A stretch of DNA of 64,000 nucleotides. Source: Geodermatophilus saharensis (GTDB taxonomy: Bacteria > Actinomycetota > Actinomycetes > Mycobacteriales > Geodermatophilaceae). Positions 34,081 to 44,811 of the stretch are shown one piece after another; positions within the stretch are counted from its first letter, which is position 1, and every line of letters begins with the position of its first letter. The notes beneath the pieces were generated by a model. It saw only the letters and a program-made list of their open reading frames with translations. It was not told the origin of the DNA and searched no databases. A program made the position numbers and the translations under genes. Location: NCBI RefSeq assembly GCF_900188205.1, contig NZ_FZOH01000010.1:147481-211480 (forward strand). The letters are read 5' to 3'.

Positions 34081-35547
34081 ATGGTCGACGCCACGGGGGG
34101 CGACGTCGCATCCGGGCGGATCGTGCGCAGGCCGTCCGCCGTCCGGGTGCGGATCGCGCCGGGGGACGCTGCGCACATCCGGCCCGTCGGGATCGTGCGC
34201 CGCCAGCCCTGGTGGCTGCGGCGCGGTGTCGGCCCCTACCTGGTGCTCACCGACGTCCTGGCCTTCGCCGTCGCCACGGTGATCACGACGCCGGGCTCGC
34301 CGATCGCGCACGGTCTCGCGCTCGGGTTCCTGCTCCTCGTCTTCTGGCGCGCCGGCCTGTACCGCTCACGCCTGACCCTCTCGCTGCTCGACGACCTGCC
34401 CTACGTCCTGGCCGCGGTCGCCGTCGCCTGGGCGCTGAAGGTCTCGCTGTTCTCCGTGCTGCCGGGGGTCGACGGGCCGGGGCGGCAGGTGGTGCACCTG
34501 CTGGTGGTGCTGGCGGCCGTCCTGCTGTTCCGGCTGGTGGCCTACCGCGTCGTGCACCTGGCCCGCTGCCGCGGTCTGGTACGCCACCGCACCCTGATCG
34601 TGGGCGCCGGCCCAGTGGGCGTCCGCGTCGCCACCACGCTGCTCGAGCGGCGCAACTACGGCCTGGACCCGATCGGCTTCCTCGACACCGAGTGGCCGGC
34701 CGGATCGGCACCCCTGCTCCCAGTCCCGCTGCTTGGCCGCTACCACCGGCTCGGGCAGGCGATCCAGCAGCTCGGGGTGCGCGACGTCGTCGTGGCCTAC
34801 GGCGGCGTCGACGAGGACGAGCTCGTCGACATCCTGCGCACCTGCGACCGCCTCGACGTCGAGGTCTTCGTCGTCCCCCGGCTCTTCGAGCTGCACCACA
34901 CCAACCGTTACACCGACGAGATCTGGGGCATCCCGCTGATCCGGCGGCGGCGCTCGGTCTACCGGAGCCCCTGGTGGCGGGCCAAGCGGCTGGTGGACGT
35001 CGCCGTCTCGGCGCTGTCGCTGCTGCTGCTCGTGCCGGTCCTGGCCGCCTGCGCGCTCGCCGTCCGGCTCGAGGGCGGCCCGGGGATCATCTTCCGCCAG
35101 GAGCGGGTGGGCCTGGACGGCCGCCCGTTCCAGGTGCTGAAGTTCCGCTCGCTCAAGCCGGTCGACGAGACGGAGTCGCAGACGCAGTGGAACATCAAGC
35201 ACGACGACCGGCTCGGCCCGGTCGGGCGCTTCCTGCGGGCGACCTCCCTCGACGAGCTGCCCCAGCTGTGGAACATCCTCCGCGGGGACATGAGCCTGGT
35301 CGGTCCGCGTCCCGAACGGCCGCACTTCGTCGAGCAGTTCTCCGCGCACATCCCCCGCTACACCGCGCGGCACCGGGTGCCGGCCGGCCTGACCGGCTGG
35401 GCGCAGTCGCACGGCCTGCGCGGTGACACCTCCATCGAGGACCGCGCCCGCTTCGACAACTACTACATCGAGAACTGGTCACCGTGGCTCGACATGAAGA
35501 TCGTCCTGAAGACCGTGGGACAGGTGCTGCGACGGCAGGGCGGGTGA
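34081..35547 (+). CDS. Polyprenyl-phosphate sugar-1-phosphate transferase (WcaJ-like), second copy
   Basis: A 488-aa paralogue of the preceding transferase with helices at about 45-170, a Rossmann-like part (HRTLIVGAGPVGVRVATTLL, VVVAYGGVDEDELVDILR) and the catalytic domain: FRQERVGLDGRPFQVLKF, RSLKPVDETESQTQW, RATSLDELPQLWNIL, MSLVGPRPERPHFVEQF and PAGLTGWAQSHGLRGDTS. It differs from its neighbour in the loop after KFRS, which suggests a different donor sugar. TGGAGGAG just before ATG 34081 is a strong Shine-Dalgarno; GTG 34078 is the alternative. Confidence 0.88.
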   Translation: MVDATGGDVASGRIVRRPSAVRVRIAPGDAAHIRPVGIVRRQPWWLRRGVGPYLVLTDVLAFAVATVITTPGSPIAHGLALGFLLLVFWRAGLYRSRLTLSLLDDLPYVLAAVAVAWALKVSLFSVLPGVDGPGRQVVHLLVVLAAVLLFRLVAYRVVHLARCRGLVRHRTLIVGAGPVGVRVATTLLERRNYGLDPIGFLDTEWPAGSAPLLPVPLLGRYHRLGQAIQQLGVRDVVVAYGGVDEDELVDILRTCDRLDVEVFVVPRLFELHHTNRYTDEIWGIPLIRRRRSVYRSPWWRAKRLVDVAVSALSLLLLVPVLAACALAVRLEGGPGIIFRQERVGLDGRPFQVLKFRSLKPVDETESQTQWNIKHDDRLGPVGRFLRATSLDELPQLWNILRGDMSLVGPRPERPHFVEQFSAHIPRYTARHRVPAGLTGWAQSHGLRGDTSIEDRARFDNYYIENWSPWLDMKIVLKTVGQVLRRQGG

Positions 35548-35768
35548 CCGGCGATGCCGCCCTGCGTTGGCTGTTCGCCCTCGTGGCGATCGCCGTCCTC
35601 AGCGCCTTCGCGCTGCTGCTCGTGACGGGGCAGTACTACAACGAGGGCCCCGTGCTCGTCCGGGTCGCCGAGGACCGCGGGCTGCACCAGGGCGACGTGT
35701 TCGTCCTGACCGGCTGGGCGGCCGGCGTGCTCTCCCTGCTGGGGCTCCTGACGGTGCGGCGGCGCTGA
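35544..35768 (+). CDS. Small two-helix membrane protein (74 aa)
   Basis: Starts at GTG 35544, overlapping the stop of the sugar transferase as GTGA. ALRWLFALVAIAVLSAFALL and FVLTGWAAGVLSLLGLL are two hydrophobic helices joined by a loop with GQYYNEGPVLVRVAEDRGLHQG, the end of which is RRR. No family recognised. Tight coupling to the WcaJ-like enzyme suggests an accessory role at the membrane. Confidence 0.68.
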   Translation: MTGDAALRWLFALVAIAVLSAFALLLVTGQYYNEGPVLVRVAEDRGLHQGDVFVLTGWAAGVLSLLGLLTVRRR

Positions 35769-35783
35769 CCGGCGGGCGGGGCC

Positions 35784-35915
35784 TCAGGCGGCCGCGCGGT
35801 GCACCAGCGTCCGGGCCGGAGCGATCCCGCACGCGGCCGCGGCCGCCAGCAGCCAGCCGTGCTCGGCGACGAAGACGTGCAGCGCCAGCCAGGTCGAGCC
35901 GAGGAGGAACGTCAC
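35784..35915 (-). CDS. Possible very small hydrophobic protein (43 aa)
   Basis: Frame from GTG 35915: TFLLGSTWLALHVFVAEHGW, then an alanine run and a basic end (ARTLVHRAAA). CAGGA lies 8 nt before the start as a Shine-Dalgarno. It fills the gap between the convergent 74-aa gene and the LCP gene. The length is short and the evidence is limited to hydrophobicity and the RBS. Confidence 0.35.
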   Translation of the reverse strand: MTFLLGSTWLALHVFVAEHGWLLAAAAACGIAPARTLVHRAAA

Positions 35916-35991
35916 GGCCGCATCCTGGGCGACCGGCGACGCCGGGCCGGCGGACCGGTGAGGTGTCCGTGACGGGTGGGGGAGGACGGCC

Positions 35992-37092
35992 TCAGCGGGG
36001 CACGTCGGGGAGGGCCTGACTGCCGAACTCGTCGGCGTTCTGCGACAGCGAGTCGTTGCGCAGGTAGGACCACATCCGCTCGCCGGTGACCTCGTCGAGG
36101 TAGACGACGCTCGCCGAGCCCTCGGTGCCGGTGCCCAGCACCGGCGCGGTGAAGGAGTCGACGTCCTCGGGGCGCAGGTCGCGCAGCGAGTACGCCAGGC
36201 CCAGCAGGTCGGCGTCGCCGAGGGTGTCGTCGACGGCGACGGCGCTGGTGACCGCGAGCAGCGCGGCGTCGAGCCGGCCGGGGTCGCTGAGCGCGCCGGA
36301 GGTGAACAGCTGGCCGAAGACCGCCTCGAGGTACTGCTGCTGGCGCCGGACGCGGTCGAAGTCGCCGCCCTGCAGGCCGTAACGCTGCCCCAGGTACCAG
36401 CGTGCCTGGTCGCCGTCGAGGTGGTTGACGCCGGCCTCGAAGGTGTACGGGCCCCACGTGGTGGTCTCGGCGACGACGACGTCGACCCCGCCGAGGGCGT
36501 CGGTGACCTCGACGATGCCCTCGAAGTCGATCGCGACGTAGTGGTCGATGCGGACCCCGGTCACCTGCTCGACGGTCGCGATCAGCAGCGACGGGCCGCC
36601 GTAGGCGTAGGCGGCGTTGATCTTGTCCTGGCCGTGGCCGGGGATCTCGACCCACGAGTCGCGCGGGATGGACACCAGCTGCGCGTGCCGCCGGTCGCCG
36701 GAGAACCGCGCGATCATGATCGCGTCCGAGCGGCCGCCTTCGGCGATGCCCTCGTCCGCGGTGCCGCGGCTGTCGGTGCCCACGAGCAGGAAGGTGACCG
36801 GTGCCTCGCCGGCGGCCTCGGCGGGCGTGGCGGGCGCCGGCCGGGCCTCCTCGTCGAGGTCGGCGAACACGTCGGTGACGCGGTCGATGTTCCCGGCGTA
36901 GCGGTCGGTGAGGTACCACAGGCCCCCACCGACCACCGCCACCCCGACGACGAGCAGCACGGCCAGCGCGGTGAGGAACCGGCGCAGGCCCCGGCGCCGG
37001 CCCGAGCGGGCGCGGTCCCGGTCGGCCGGTGTCCCCGCCGGGGCGTCCGCGTCGGCCGGTGGGCCCTCGAGCCCGACGTCGTGCCTGGTCAT
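35992..37092 (-). CDS. LytR-CpsA-Psr (LCP) family glycopolymer transferase
   Basis: A 366-aa type II membrane protein: basic cytoplasmic N-terminus, one helix (FLTALAVLLVVGVAVVGGG) and an outside LCP domain. Family residues are visible in LLVGTDSRG, GGRSDAIMIARFSGD, LVSIPRDSWVEIPG and DKINAAYAYGG, which hold the Asp and Arg that bind the polyprenyl pyrophosphate. LCP enzymes ligate teichoic acids, capsule or arabinogalactan to peptidoglycan. In this island it should attach the made polymer to the wall. ATG 37092 is chosen; GTG 37107 is possible. Confidence 0.88.
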   Translation of the reverse strand: MTRHDVGLEGPPADADAPAGTPADRDRARSGRRRGLRRFLTALAVLLVVGVAVVGGGLWYLTDRYAGNIDRVTDVFADLDEEARPAPATPAEAAGEAPVTFLLVGTDSRGTADEGIAEGGRSDAIMIARFSGDRRHAQLVSIPRDSWVEIPGHGQDKINAAYAYGGPSLLIATVEQVTGVRIDHYVAIDFEGIVEVTDALGGVDVVVAETTTWGPYTFEAGVNHLDGDQARWYLGQRYGLQGGDFDRVRRQQQYLEAVFGQLFTSGALSDPGRLDAALLAVTSAVAVDDTLGDADLLGLAYSLRDLRPEDVDSFTAPVLGTGTEGSASVVYLDEVTGERMWSYLRNDSLSQNADEFGSQALPDVPR

Positions 37093-37137
37093 GGCGACCC
37101 CGTCCACCCGCGTCGTCGTCCCAGGATGTCCAGGTGA

Positions 37138-39068
<1,931 letters not shown>

Positions 39069-39110
39069 GAGGCGTTCCGCCCGGCCCTCCGGTCGGGCAC
39101 CATGCACCGC

Positions 39111-39257
39111 GTGTCCCTGGTCCCGCCGGCCGAGCCCCCGGGCCCGGGCGCGCGGCGGCGCTGGCACCGGCACCGGTTCCGCTGGGTCGGGGAGGACGCC
39201 TTCAGCGGCGCCAGCCTCTACGCCTGCCGGTGCGGTGTCGTGCGGCCCGCGCCCTGA
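39111..39257 (+). CDS. Small CxC protein (48 aa)
   Basis: Frame from GTG 39111 with a basic middle (ARRRWHRHRFRWVGEDAF) and SGASLYACRCGVVRPAP at the end. The single C-R-C pair could bind metal. A CACCAT box ends 7 nt before this GTG, matching the leaderless pattern seen at other genes here. An ATG nine nt upstream is in frame but lies inside the box. It is between rmlD and ugd on the same strand. No family is assigned, but composition and start signal favour a real gene. Confidence 0.5.
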   Translation: MSLVPPAEPPGPGARRRWHRHRFRWVGEDAFSGASLYACRCGVVRPAP

Positions 39258-39347
39258 CCGCGGTCACCCGACCCGGCCTTCCCCGGGCGCCCCGTCCGGT
39301 GTCGTGGTGCACTTCGGTGTCGAAGTGTCGGGCACGGAGGAGCGGGG

Positions 39348-40670
39348 ATGCGCATCTCGGTCATCGGCTGCGGTTACCTGGGCGCCGTCCACGCAGCGTC
39401 GATGGTCGAGCTCGGCCACGAGGTGGTCGGCATCGACGTCGACCAGCGCAAGGTGGCCGCGCTATGTGCGGGCCGGTCACCGTTCTACGAGCCCGGCTTC
39501 GACGAGCTGCTCCAGCACTCGCTGGGGTCGGGACGGCTGTCGTTCTCGACCGACGTCGCCGACGCGGCGGGGTCACGGGTCCACTTCCTGTGCGTCGGCA
39601 CCCCGCAGAAGCACGGTGAGTACGCCGCGGACATGCGGTTCGTGGAGGCGGCCGTCGAGTCGCTGCTGGAGGTGCTGCAGCCAGGCGATCTGGTAGCCGG
39701 CAAGTCGACGGTCCCGGTGGGGACGGCCGCGCAGCTGGCCGAGCTGGTGGCCGGCAAGGTCCCCGGCGCGCTGGTGGCCTGGAACCCGGAGTTCCTCCGC
39801 GAGGGGTTCGCCGTCCGCGACACCCTCCACCCCGACCGGCTGGTCTACGGCCTGCCCGCTGACCCTGCCGACGCGGCCACCGCCGAGGCCCTCCTCGACG
39901 AGGTCTACGCCCCGATCGTGGCCCGCGGGACGCCGAAGGTGACCACCGACCACGCCACCGCCGAGATGGTGAAGACCGCCGCCAACTCCTTCCTGGCCAC
40001 CAAGATCTCCTTCATCAACGCCATGGCGGAGCTGTGCGAGGCCACCGGTGCCGACGTCAAGCAGCTGGCCGACGCGATCGGCTACGACGAGCGGATCGGG
40101 CGGCGGTTCCTCAACGCCGGCCTCGGGTTCGGCGGCGGTTGCCTGCCCAAGGACATCCGCGCGTTCATGGCCCGCGCCGGCGAGCTGGGTGCCGACCAGG
40201 CGCTGACGTTCCTGCGCGAGGTCGACAACATCAACATGCGCCGCCGCATCCGCATGGTCGAGCTGGCCCGCGAGGTGCTCGACGGCTCGCTGCTGGGCAA
40301 GCGGGTGGCGGTGCTGGGGGCGGCGTTCAAGCCCGACTCCGACGACATCCGCGACTCCCCGGCGCTCAACGTCGCCGCGCAGCTGCAGCTGCAGGGCGCG
40401 GTGGTGTGCGTGACCGATCCCGCCGCGGTGGACAACAGCCGCCGGGAGTGGCCGCACCTGGACTTCGCCGCGACACCGGAGGAGGCCGCCGAGCGCGCCG
40501 ACGCCGTCCTGGTGCTCACCGAGTGGCGGCAGTACCGCGAGCTCGATCCGGTGGCCTTCGGCGCGGTGGTGCGCCAGAAGCGGGTGCTCGACGGCCGCAA
40601 CGCCCTGGACCGGGAGGCCTGGACCGCCGCCGGTTGGACCTACCGCGCCCTGGGCCGCCGGGCGAGCTGA
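39348..40670 (+). CDS. ugd: UDP-glucose 6-dehydrogenase
   Basis: A 440-aa enzyme: ISVIGCGYLGAVHAASMVEL is the N-terminal NAD loop, FLCVGTPQ and TVPVGTAAQLAELV follow, then AWNPEFLREGFAVRD with the catalytic-site Glu. The active cysteine is in GFGGGCLPKDIRAF. The C-terminal half has VAVLGAAFKPDSDDIRDSPA. It makes UDP-glucuronate, a precursor of acidic surface polysaccharides. A strong GGAGGAG lies before ATG 39348, in contrast to the leaderless neighbours. A hairpin terminator follows. Confidence 0.94.
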   Translation: MRISVIGCGYLGAVHAASMVELGHEVVGIDVDQRKVAALCAGRSPFYEPGFDELLQHSLGSGRLSFSTDVADAAGSRVHFLCVGTPQKHGEYAADMRFVEAAVESLLEVLQPGDLVAGKSTVPVGTAAQLAELVAGKVPGALVAWNPEFLREGFAVRDTLHPDRLVYGLPADPADAATAEALLDEVYAPIVARGTPKVTTDHATAEMVKTAANSFLATKISFINAMAELCEATGADVKQLADAIGYDERIGRRFLNAGLGFGGGCLPKDIRAFMARAGELGADQALTFLREVDNINMRRRIRMVELAREVLDGSLLGKRVAVLGAAFKPDSDDIRDSPALNVAAQLQLQGAVVCVTDPAAVDNSRREWPHLDFAATPEEAAERADAVLVLTEWRQYRELDPVAFGAVVRQKRVLDGRNALDREAWTAAGWTYRALGRRAS

Positions 40671-40677
40671 CGAAGGA

Positions 40678-40728
40678 CCCCCGTGCCCCCCACTGCTCGC
40701 AGGCTCGCAGCGGGACCCTGCACGGGGG
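40678..40728 (+). terminator. Hairpin downstream of ugd
   Basis: CCCCCGTGC (40678-40686) pairs with GCACGGGGG (40720-40728), and the long loop holds a second small hairpin around CTGCTCGCAGG. It lies just after the ugd stop and well before galE. No T-run is present. Confidence 0.5.
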
Positions 40729-40778
40729 CCGTTCCAGCGCCTCACCTGACCGGCCGGGGGCCGGGGAGCGGCGGAGCC

Positions 40779-40784
40779 TAGGCT
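40779..40784 (+). promoter_or_regulatory. -10 box TAGGCT of a leaderless galE transcript
   Basis: TAGGCT ends 6 nt before GTG 40791 and fits TAnnnT; no Shine-Dalgarno lies between. Transcription is expected to begin at or next to the start codon. Confidence 0.5.
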
Positions 40785-40790
40785 CGGTCG

Positions 40791-41774
40791 GTGACCTGGC
40801 TCGTGACCGGCGGCGCCGGCTACATCGGTTCCCACGTCGTCGCGGCCATGCGGGCGGCCGGGGAGTCCGTCGTCGTCCTCGACGACCTGTCCACCGGCGA
40901 CGCCGACCGCGTCCCCGGAACCCCGCTCGTCGTCGGCAGCGTGCTCGACGGCGACCTGGTGGCGCGGACCCTGCGCGAGCACGGCGTCACCGGGGTGGTG
41001 CACGTCGCGGCGAAGAAGCAGGTCGAGGAGTCGGTGCGCCTCCCGCTGCTGTACTACCGGGAGAACGTCGAGGGTCTGCGGGTGCTCCTCGAGCAGGCCG
41101 TGACGGCCGGCGTGGCCGACCTGGTCTTCTCCTCCAGCGCGGCGGTCTACGGCATGCCCGACACCGACCTGGTCGGCGAGGACACCGAGTGCCGGCCGCT
41201 GAACCCCTACGGCACCACCAAGCTCGTCGGCGAGCGGATGATCGCCGAGGTCGCCGCGGCCACCGGCCTGCGCTACGCCAACCTGCGCTACTTCAACGTC
41301 GCCGGCACCGCCGACCCCGCGCTCACCGACCGCGGCGCGTCCAACCTGGTGCCGATGGTCTTCCAGCGGCTGGCCGACCGGCAGGCCCCGCTCGTGTTCG
41401 GTGACACCTATCCGACGCCGGACGGCACCTGCATCCGCGACTTCGTGCACGTCGCCGACATCGCCACCGCGCACGTCGCCGCCGCCCGGGCGCTGGCCGG
41501 GGGGAGCGTGCGCGCGCTGACGGCGAACATCGGCCGCGGCGAGGGCGTCTCGGTGCGGCAGGTGGTCGACACCGTCCGCGCGGTCACCCGGACGGCGGGC
41601 GAGGCGTGGGCCGAGCCGGTCGTCGTCCCGCCGCGCGCCGGCGACCCCGCCCGGGTGGTCGCCGCGGCCGACACCATCCGCGCCGTCCTCGGGTGGGAGG
41701 CCCGCCACGACCTGCACGACATGGTCGCCTCGGCGTGGGCCGGCTGGACGGCGACCCGCGCCGCGGCGGTCTGA
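40791..41774 (+). CDS. galE: UDP-glucose 4-epimerase
   Basis: A 327-aa epimerase: WLVTGGAGYIGSHVVAAM, VVLDDLSTGDADRV, VVHVAAKKQVEESVRLPLLY and the catalytic FSSSAAVYG Ser plus NPYGTTKLVGERMI Tyr-Lys. LRYFNVAGTADPALTDRG and GTCIRDFVHVADIATAHV are standard. It interconverts UDP-Glc and UDP-Gal, or the GlcNAc/GalNAc pair, which the PelF-like enzyme next door might need. Convergent with the putative glycosidase, 7 nt between stops. Confidence 0.92.
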   Translation: MTWLVTGGAGYIGSHVVAAMRAAGESVVVLDDLSTGDADRVPGTPLVVGSVLDGDLVARTLREHGVTGVVHVAAKKQVEESVRLPLLYYRENVEGLRVLLEQAVTAGVADLVFSSSAAVYGMPDTDLVGEDTECRPLNPYGTTKLVGERMIAEVAAATGLRYANLRYFNVAGTADPALTDRGASNLVPMVFQRLADRQAPLVFGDTYPTPDGTCIRDFVHVADIATAHVAAARALAGGSVRALTANIGRGEGVSVRQVVDTVRAVTRTAGEAWAEPVVVPPRAGDPARVVAAADTIRAVLGWEARHDLHDMVASAWAGWTATRAAAV

Positions 41775-41781
41775 GCGGCGC

Positions 41782-42858
41782 TCAGCGCCGGTAGACGACG
41801 CCCTCGTGCGGCTGCAGGGTCACCTTCGCCGGCGCGGGCTCCCCGTCGGCGGACCGCAGCCCCGGCGGCACGGACAGGGTGACCTTGCGCCGCTTGCTCT
41901 CGTTGAGGTTCACGCCCGCCCAGCCGTCGGTGAACTCCCGGGACCAGGCGTGGCCCTTCTGCTGCGGGCCGCCGACGGGGGTGCCGAGGTCCCACTCCAG
42001 CTCCGGGCGGAACGGCGTCCCGCTGTACCCGTCGTGGTCGGTGGCCGAGAAGCAGACCTGCTCGCCGGCGCCGAAGACGAGCACTGCCGCCAGCCCGTAG
42101 AGGAAGTTCGGGTGGTCGTCGCGGCCGTCGGTCGCCGTCCGCACGATGGTGATCCCGGGGCCGCCGAGCTCCTCCATCTGGGCGGTCGCGCTGGCGGGGT
42201 CGAGGTACCGGTCGGGTCCCCAGGCGAGGAAGACCTCCTCGAAGCCGCCGCCGTAGGCGGCGTGCCGGGCCCAGCGGCCCGGGTCGCGCCGTGACTCGGC
42301 GATGTTCGGCACGAGGACCTTGCCCATGCCGTTGAGGCGCTTGCCGGCCTCGGGCACGAACTGGTCCATCGTGCGGCGCAGGTCGGCCATCGTCCGGCCG
42401 CCCTCCAGCGGCGGCCGCAGCCCGTAGTAGTCGTCGAAGACGTCGTTGTCGGCCATGACGCCGTCCCAGGGGGTGTCCTCGAGGAAGTCGGCGACGTTGT
42501 CGCACCACCGCTCGCGGTAGTCCGGCTCCCACACCGCCATCTGCCAGTGCCCCGGGTAGGTGGCCCACTGGATGCGGCTGCCGTCCTCGCGGTGGGCGAA
42601 CCACTCCTCGCCGGCCTCCTCGGCCTCCTCGAGGCTGACCCCGGAGGTGAAGACCGGCCCCTGCTCGAAGTCGCGCACCGAGGACAGGCACTTGTAGGCC
42701 AGCACCGTCATGTCCGGCCGCTGCTCCTTGAGCCGGCCGGCGGCCTCGGTCTCCCAGGGCTGCAGGATCGCGGCCTGGTAGTGCTCGACGGCGAAGTCGA
42801 GCTGCTCGTCCGACAGGGGGTCCTGGTAGCGGATCCAGGCGCCACGACGGGTGACCAT
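41782..42858 (-). CDS. Putative glycosidase (GHL15-type)
   Basis: A 358-aa (beta/alpha)8-barrel-like protein without a signal peptide. AWIRYQDPLSDEQLDFAVEH, AILQPWETEAAGRLKEQRPD and VLAYKCLSSVRDFEQG are the early strands. WDGVMADNDVFDDYYGLRPP carries acidic residues in a barrel-end position, as in the hypothetical glycoside hydrolase family GHL15. Late segments FLYGLAAVLVFGAGEQ and AWSREFTDGWAGVNLNES follow. No signal suggests a cytoplasmic role. As last gene of the Pel-like operon it may stand in for the PelA hydrolase. Family assignment is from memory of motifs. Confidence 0.68.
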   Translation of the reverse strand: MVTRRGAWIRYQDPLSDEQLDFAVEHYQAAILQPWETEAAGRLKEQRPDMTVLAYKCLSSVRDFEQGPVFTSGVSLEEAEEAGEEWFAHREDGSRIQWATYPGHWQMAVWEPDYRERWCDNVADFLEDTPWDGVMADNDVFDDYYGLRPPLEGGRTMADLRRTMDQFVPEAGKRLNGMGKVLVPNIAESRRDPGRWARHAAYGGGFEEVFLAWGPDRYLDPASATAQMEELGGPGITIVRTATDGRDDHPNFLYGLAAVLVFGAGEQVCFSATDHDGYSGTPFRPELEWDLGTPVGGPQQKGHAWSREFTDGWAGVNLNESKRRKVTLSVPPGLRSADGEPAPAKVTLQPHEGVVYRR

Positions 42859-42898
42859 GGGCCCAGCCTGTCACGGCCCCGGAGCGCCGCCGCCGGGG

Positions 42899-44617
42899 TC
42901 AGCCGACCGTGAGGGTGTGCCGCAGGTCGTTGCGGCCGGTGGCCGGGTCCCACAGCCCCTGGTTGGCCAGCCGGACGGCGTAGGCCGGGTCGCCGGCCAG
43001 CGACGGCGCGTCGTCGGGCAGGGCGAGGGCGAGCGGCCAGGCGCCCGCCGTGGTGGGCACCGGCACGTCGACGCGGAAGGTGCGCGTCGTCCCCGGCGCC
43101 AGCGACCGCACGTCGACGGCGACCGGGACGCCCACCGCCTGCGGGCCCGAGCCGAACACCAGCCGCACCGGCCGGTCGGACAGCGGGGCGGCGTAGCCGT
43201 CGTTGGCCAGCGTGAGCTCGACCTGCACGGTCTGGCCCGGGCGCGCCGTGGCGGGGAAGGCGCCCGACACCAGGCGCAGCCGGTAGCCCAGCGACCGCGC
43301 GGCCGTGCCGAGGCCGGCCTGGCCCCAGGAGTCGAGGACGCCGCGGTGGAAGTCGGCGTTGAGGAAGCTCCAGTGGTAGCGGGCCAGCTCGGTCGCGGCG
43401 GTGCTCCACTGCGACCGGGTGCCGTTGGTGCCGCAGGTCTCGCCGCCCACCGGCACCCGGGCCGACGCGGCGGCCAGCCAGGTGCGCTCCTCCGCCGTGG
43501 CGAAGGTGCCCATGTCGGTGTCGCTGGCCAGGAAGCAGTCGTTGTGCACGCCCACCCGGCGGGCGTCGGCGTCGTCCACCAGCCGCGAGACGATCGACGG
43601 GTAGCGCACCTGCACCCAGATGTCGGGCGACGTCGCGTCCAGGAGCGCGTCGAGGACCTGCCCGCGGCGGGCCCAGTCGGCGTCGGTGAGCGCCCACGGC
43701 CGGGCCGGGTCGGAGGCGTAGGAGTCGGAGTAGTACCACTCGCCCCAGCGCCCCACGAAGCCCGCCTGCAGCACCAGGACGACGTCGGAGGCGGCGTTGA
43801 GCACCGGTGCGAGCTGGCGGACGTGGCCCACCGCCCGGGCCGGCGGCGCGTCGCGGCCGTCGTCGGGGGAGTAGGCGAACCGGACGACGAGCTTGACGCC
43901 GGCCGCGCGGGCGGTGGCGAGGTCCGCGGCGACCTGGTCGAGGAACCGCTGGTCGATCGTGTCCCGGTCGACCAGCCCGCCCAGGTAGTAGACGCGGTAG
44001 ACGACGGTCACGGCCTCGGCGGTGCGCCACGTGCGCAGCGTGGTGACGTCCAGCGGCGTGTGCGCGCTGCCGTCGGGGGACCAGCGGGACTCGGTGTAGT
44101 GCGTGAAGCCGCGCTCGGGGTTGGCGACGACCTCGTCGCTGGCCGCGTAGGAGACGGCGGTCAGCGGGCCCGACGCGGTGCCGGTCGCGGTGGCGGTGCC
44201 GGTCGTCGTGGTGCCGGTCGTCGTGGTGCCGGCGGTCGTGCTCGTCGTCGAGGCCGGTGCCGGTGCCGTCGTCGGCGTGCTGCTCACCGGCGCGGTGGTC
44301 CTCGGCGGGGTGGTGGTCGGTGCGGTGGTGGTCGGCGTCGGGGGGCGGACGCGCCCGGCGGTCAGGACGACGCCGGCGGTGCGGGCCGCGGTGCGGGCGC
44401 AGCTCGACCAGTCGCTGCAGCGGGCGGCGGCGCGCGCGGCGGCCGCCGACGTCGTCGCGCCGTCCGCCGGGGTGCCGGAGGGGGCCACGGTCACCAGCCC
44501 GGCCAGGAGGAGGGCGCCGAGCAGCAGCGCGGGCCAGCGGAGGTGCCGGCCGCGCTCCCGCGGGGGCCGCGGGGTGCGGGACGGTGCCGAGGAGTCCGGG
44601 GACGTGTGCCTGCCCAC
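42899..44617 (-). CDS. Membrane-anchored or secreted DUF4874/DUF4832-type protein with Thr-rich linker
   Basis: A 572-aa protein. One helix (WPALLLGALLLAGLVTVA, about residues 26-45) is a signal anchor. Residues 85-165 are a Thr/Pro/Ala-rich linker suited to crossing the wall. VVANPERGFTHYTESRW begins the DUF4874-type barrel, with LVVRFAYSPDDGRDAPP and LVLQAGFVGRWGEWYYSDSY. FLNADFHRGVLDSWGQAGL and YRLRLVSGAFPATARPGQ begin the DUF4832-type beta domain. The conserved GEW and acidic residues look like a glycoside-hydrolase clan fold. GTG 44617 is chosen for its GGGAGAGG Shine-Dalgarno. Second to last gene of the Pel-like operon. Confidence 0.75.
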   Translation of the reverse strand: MGRHTSPDSSAPSRTPRPPRERGRHLRWPALLLGALLLAGLVTVAPSGTPADGATTSAAAARAAARCSDWSSCARTAARTAGVVLTAGRVRPPTPTTTAPTTTPPRTTAPVSSTPTTAPAPASTTSTTAGTTTTGTTTTGTATATGTASGPLTAVSYAASDEVVANPERGFTHYTESRWSPDGSAHTPLDVTTLRTWRTAEAVTVVYRVYYLGGLVDRDTIDQRFLDQVAADLATARAAGVKLVVRFAYSPDDGRDAPPARAVGHVRQLAPVLNAASDVVLVLQAGFVGRWGEWYYSDSYASDPARPWALTDADWARRGQVLDALLDATSPDIWVQVRYPSIVSRLVDDADARRVGVHNDCFLASDTDMGTFATAEERTWLAAASARVPVGGETCGTNGTRSQWSTAATELARYHWSFLNADFHRGVLDSWGQAGLGTAARSLGYRLRLVSGAFPATARPGQTVQVELTLANDGYAAPLSDRPVRLVFGSGPQAVGVPVAVDVRSLAPGTTRTFRVDVPVPTTAGAWPLALALPDDAPSLAGDPAYAVRLANQGLWDPATGRNDLRHTLTVG

Positions 44618-44811
44618 GCTGGGCCTCTCCCGCCGCGGGGACCGCGGCTCGCCAGGGGACGACCGGCCACCCTCCCTGGGGAGCGGAACGGGTCCGGGCA
44701 CGTCCGTGTGCGAGGAGTAGTCAAGCAACCACGAAGCGCTGCGTCCATCGATCGTGCGCAGCCGTCACACCCGTCACACGGGGACGGGGGACGGGGACCG
44801 CTGTCGCGTCC
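44618..44811. other. Intergenic gap within the Pel-like operon
   Basis: A 194-nt gap between the 77-aa gene and the DUF4874/DUF4832-type gene. It holds two tandem CCGTCACAC copies (44762-44779). On the minus strand TTGCTTGACTACTCC around 44710-44728 could be part of a promoter for the downstream gene. Nothing else was identified. Confidence 0.3.
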
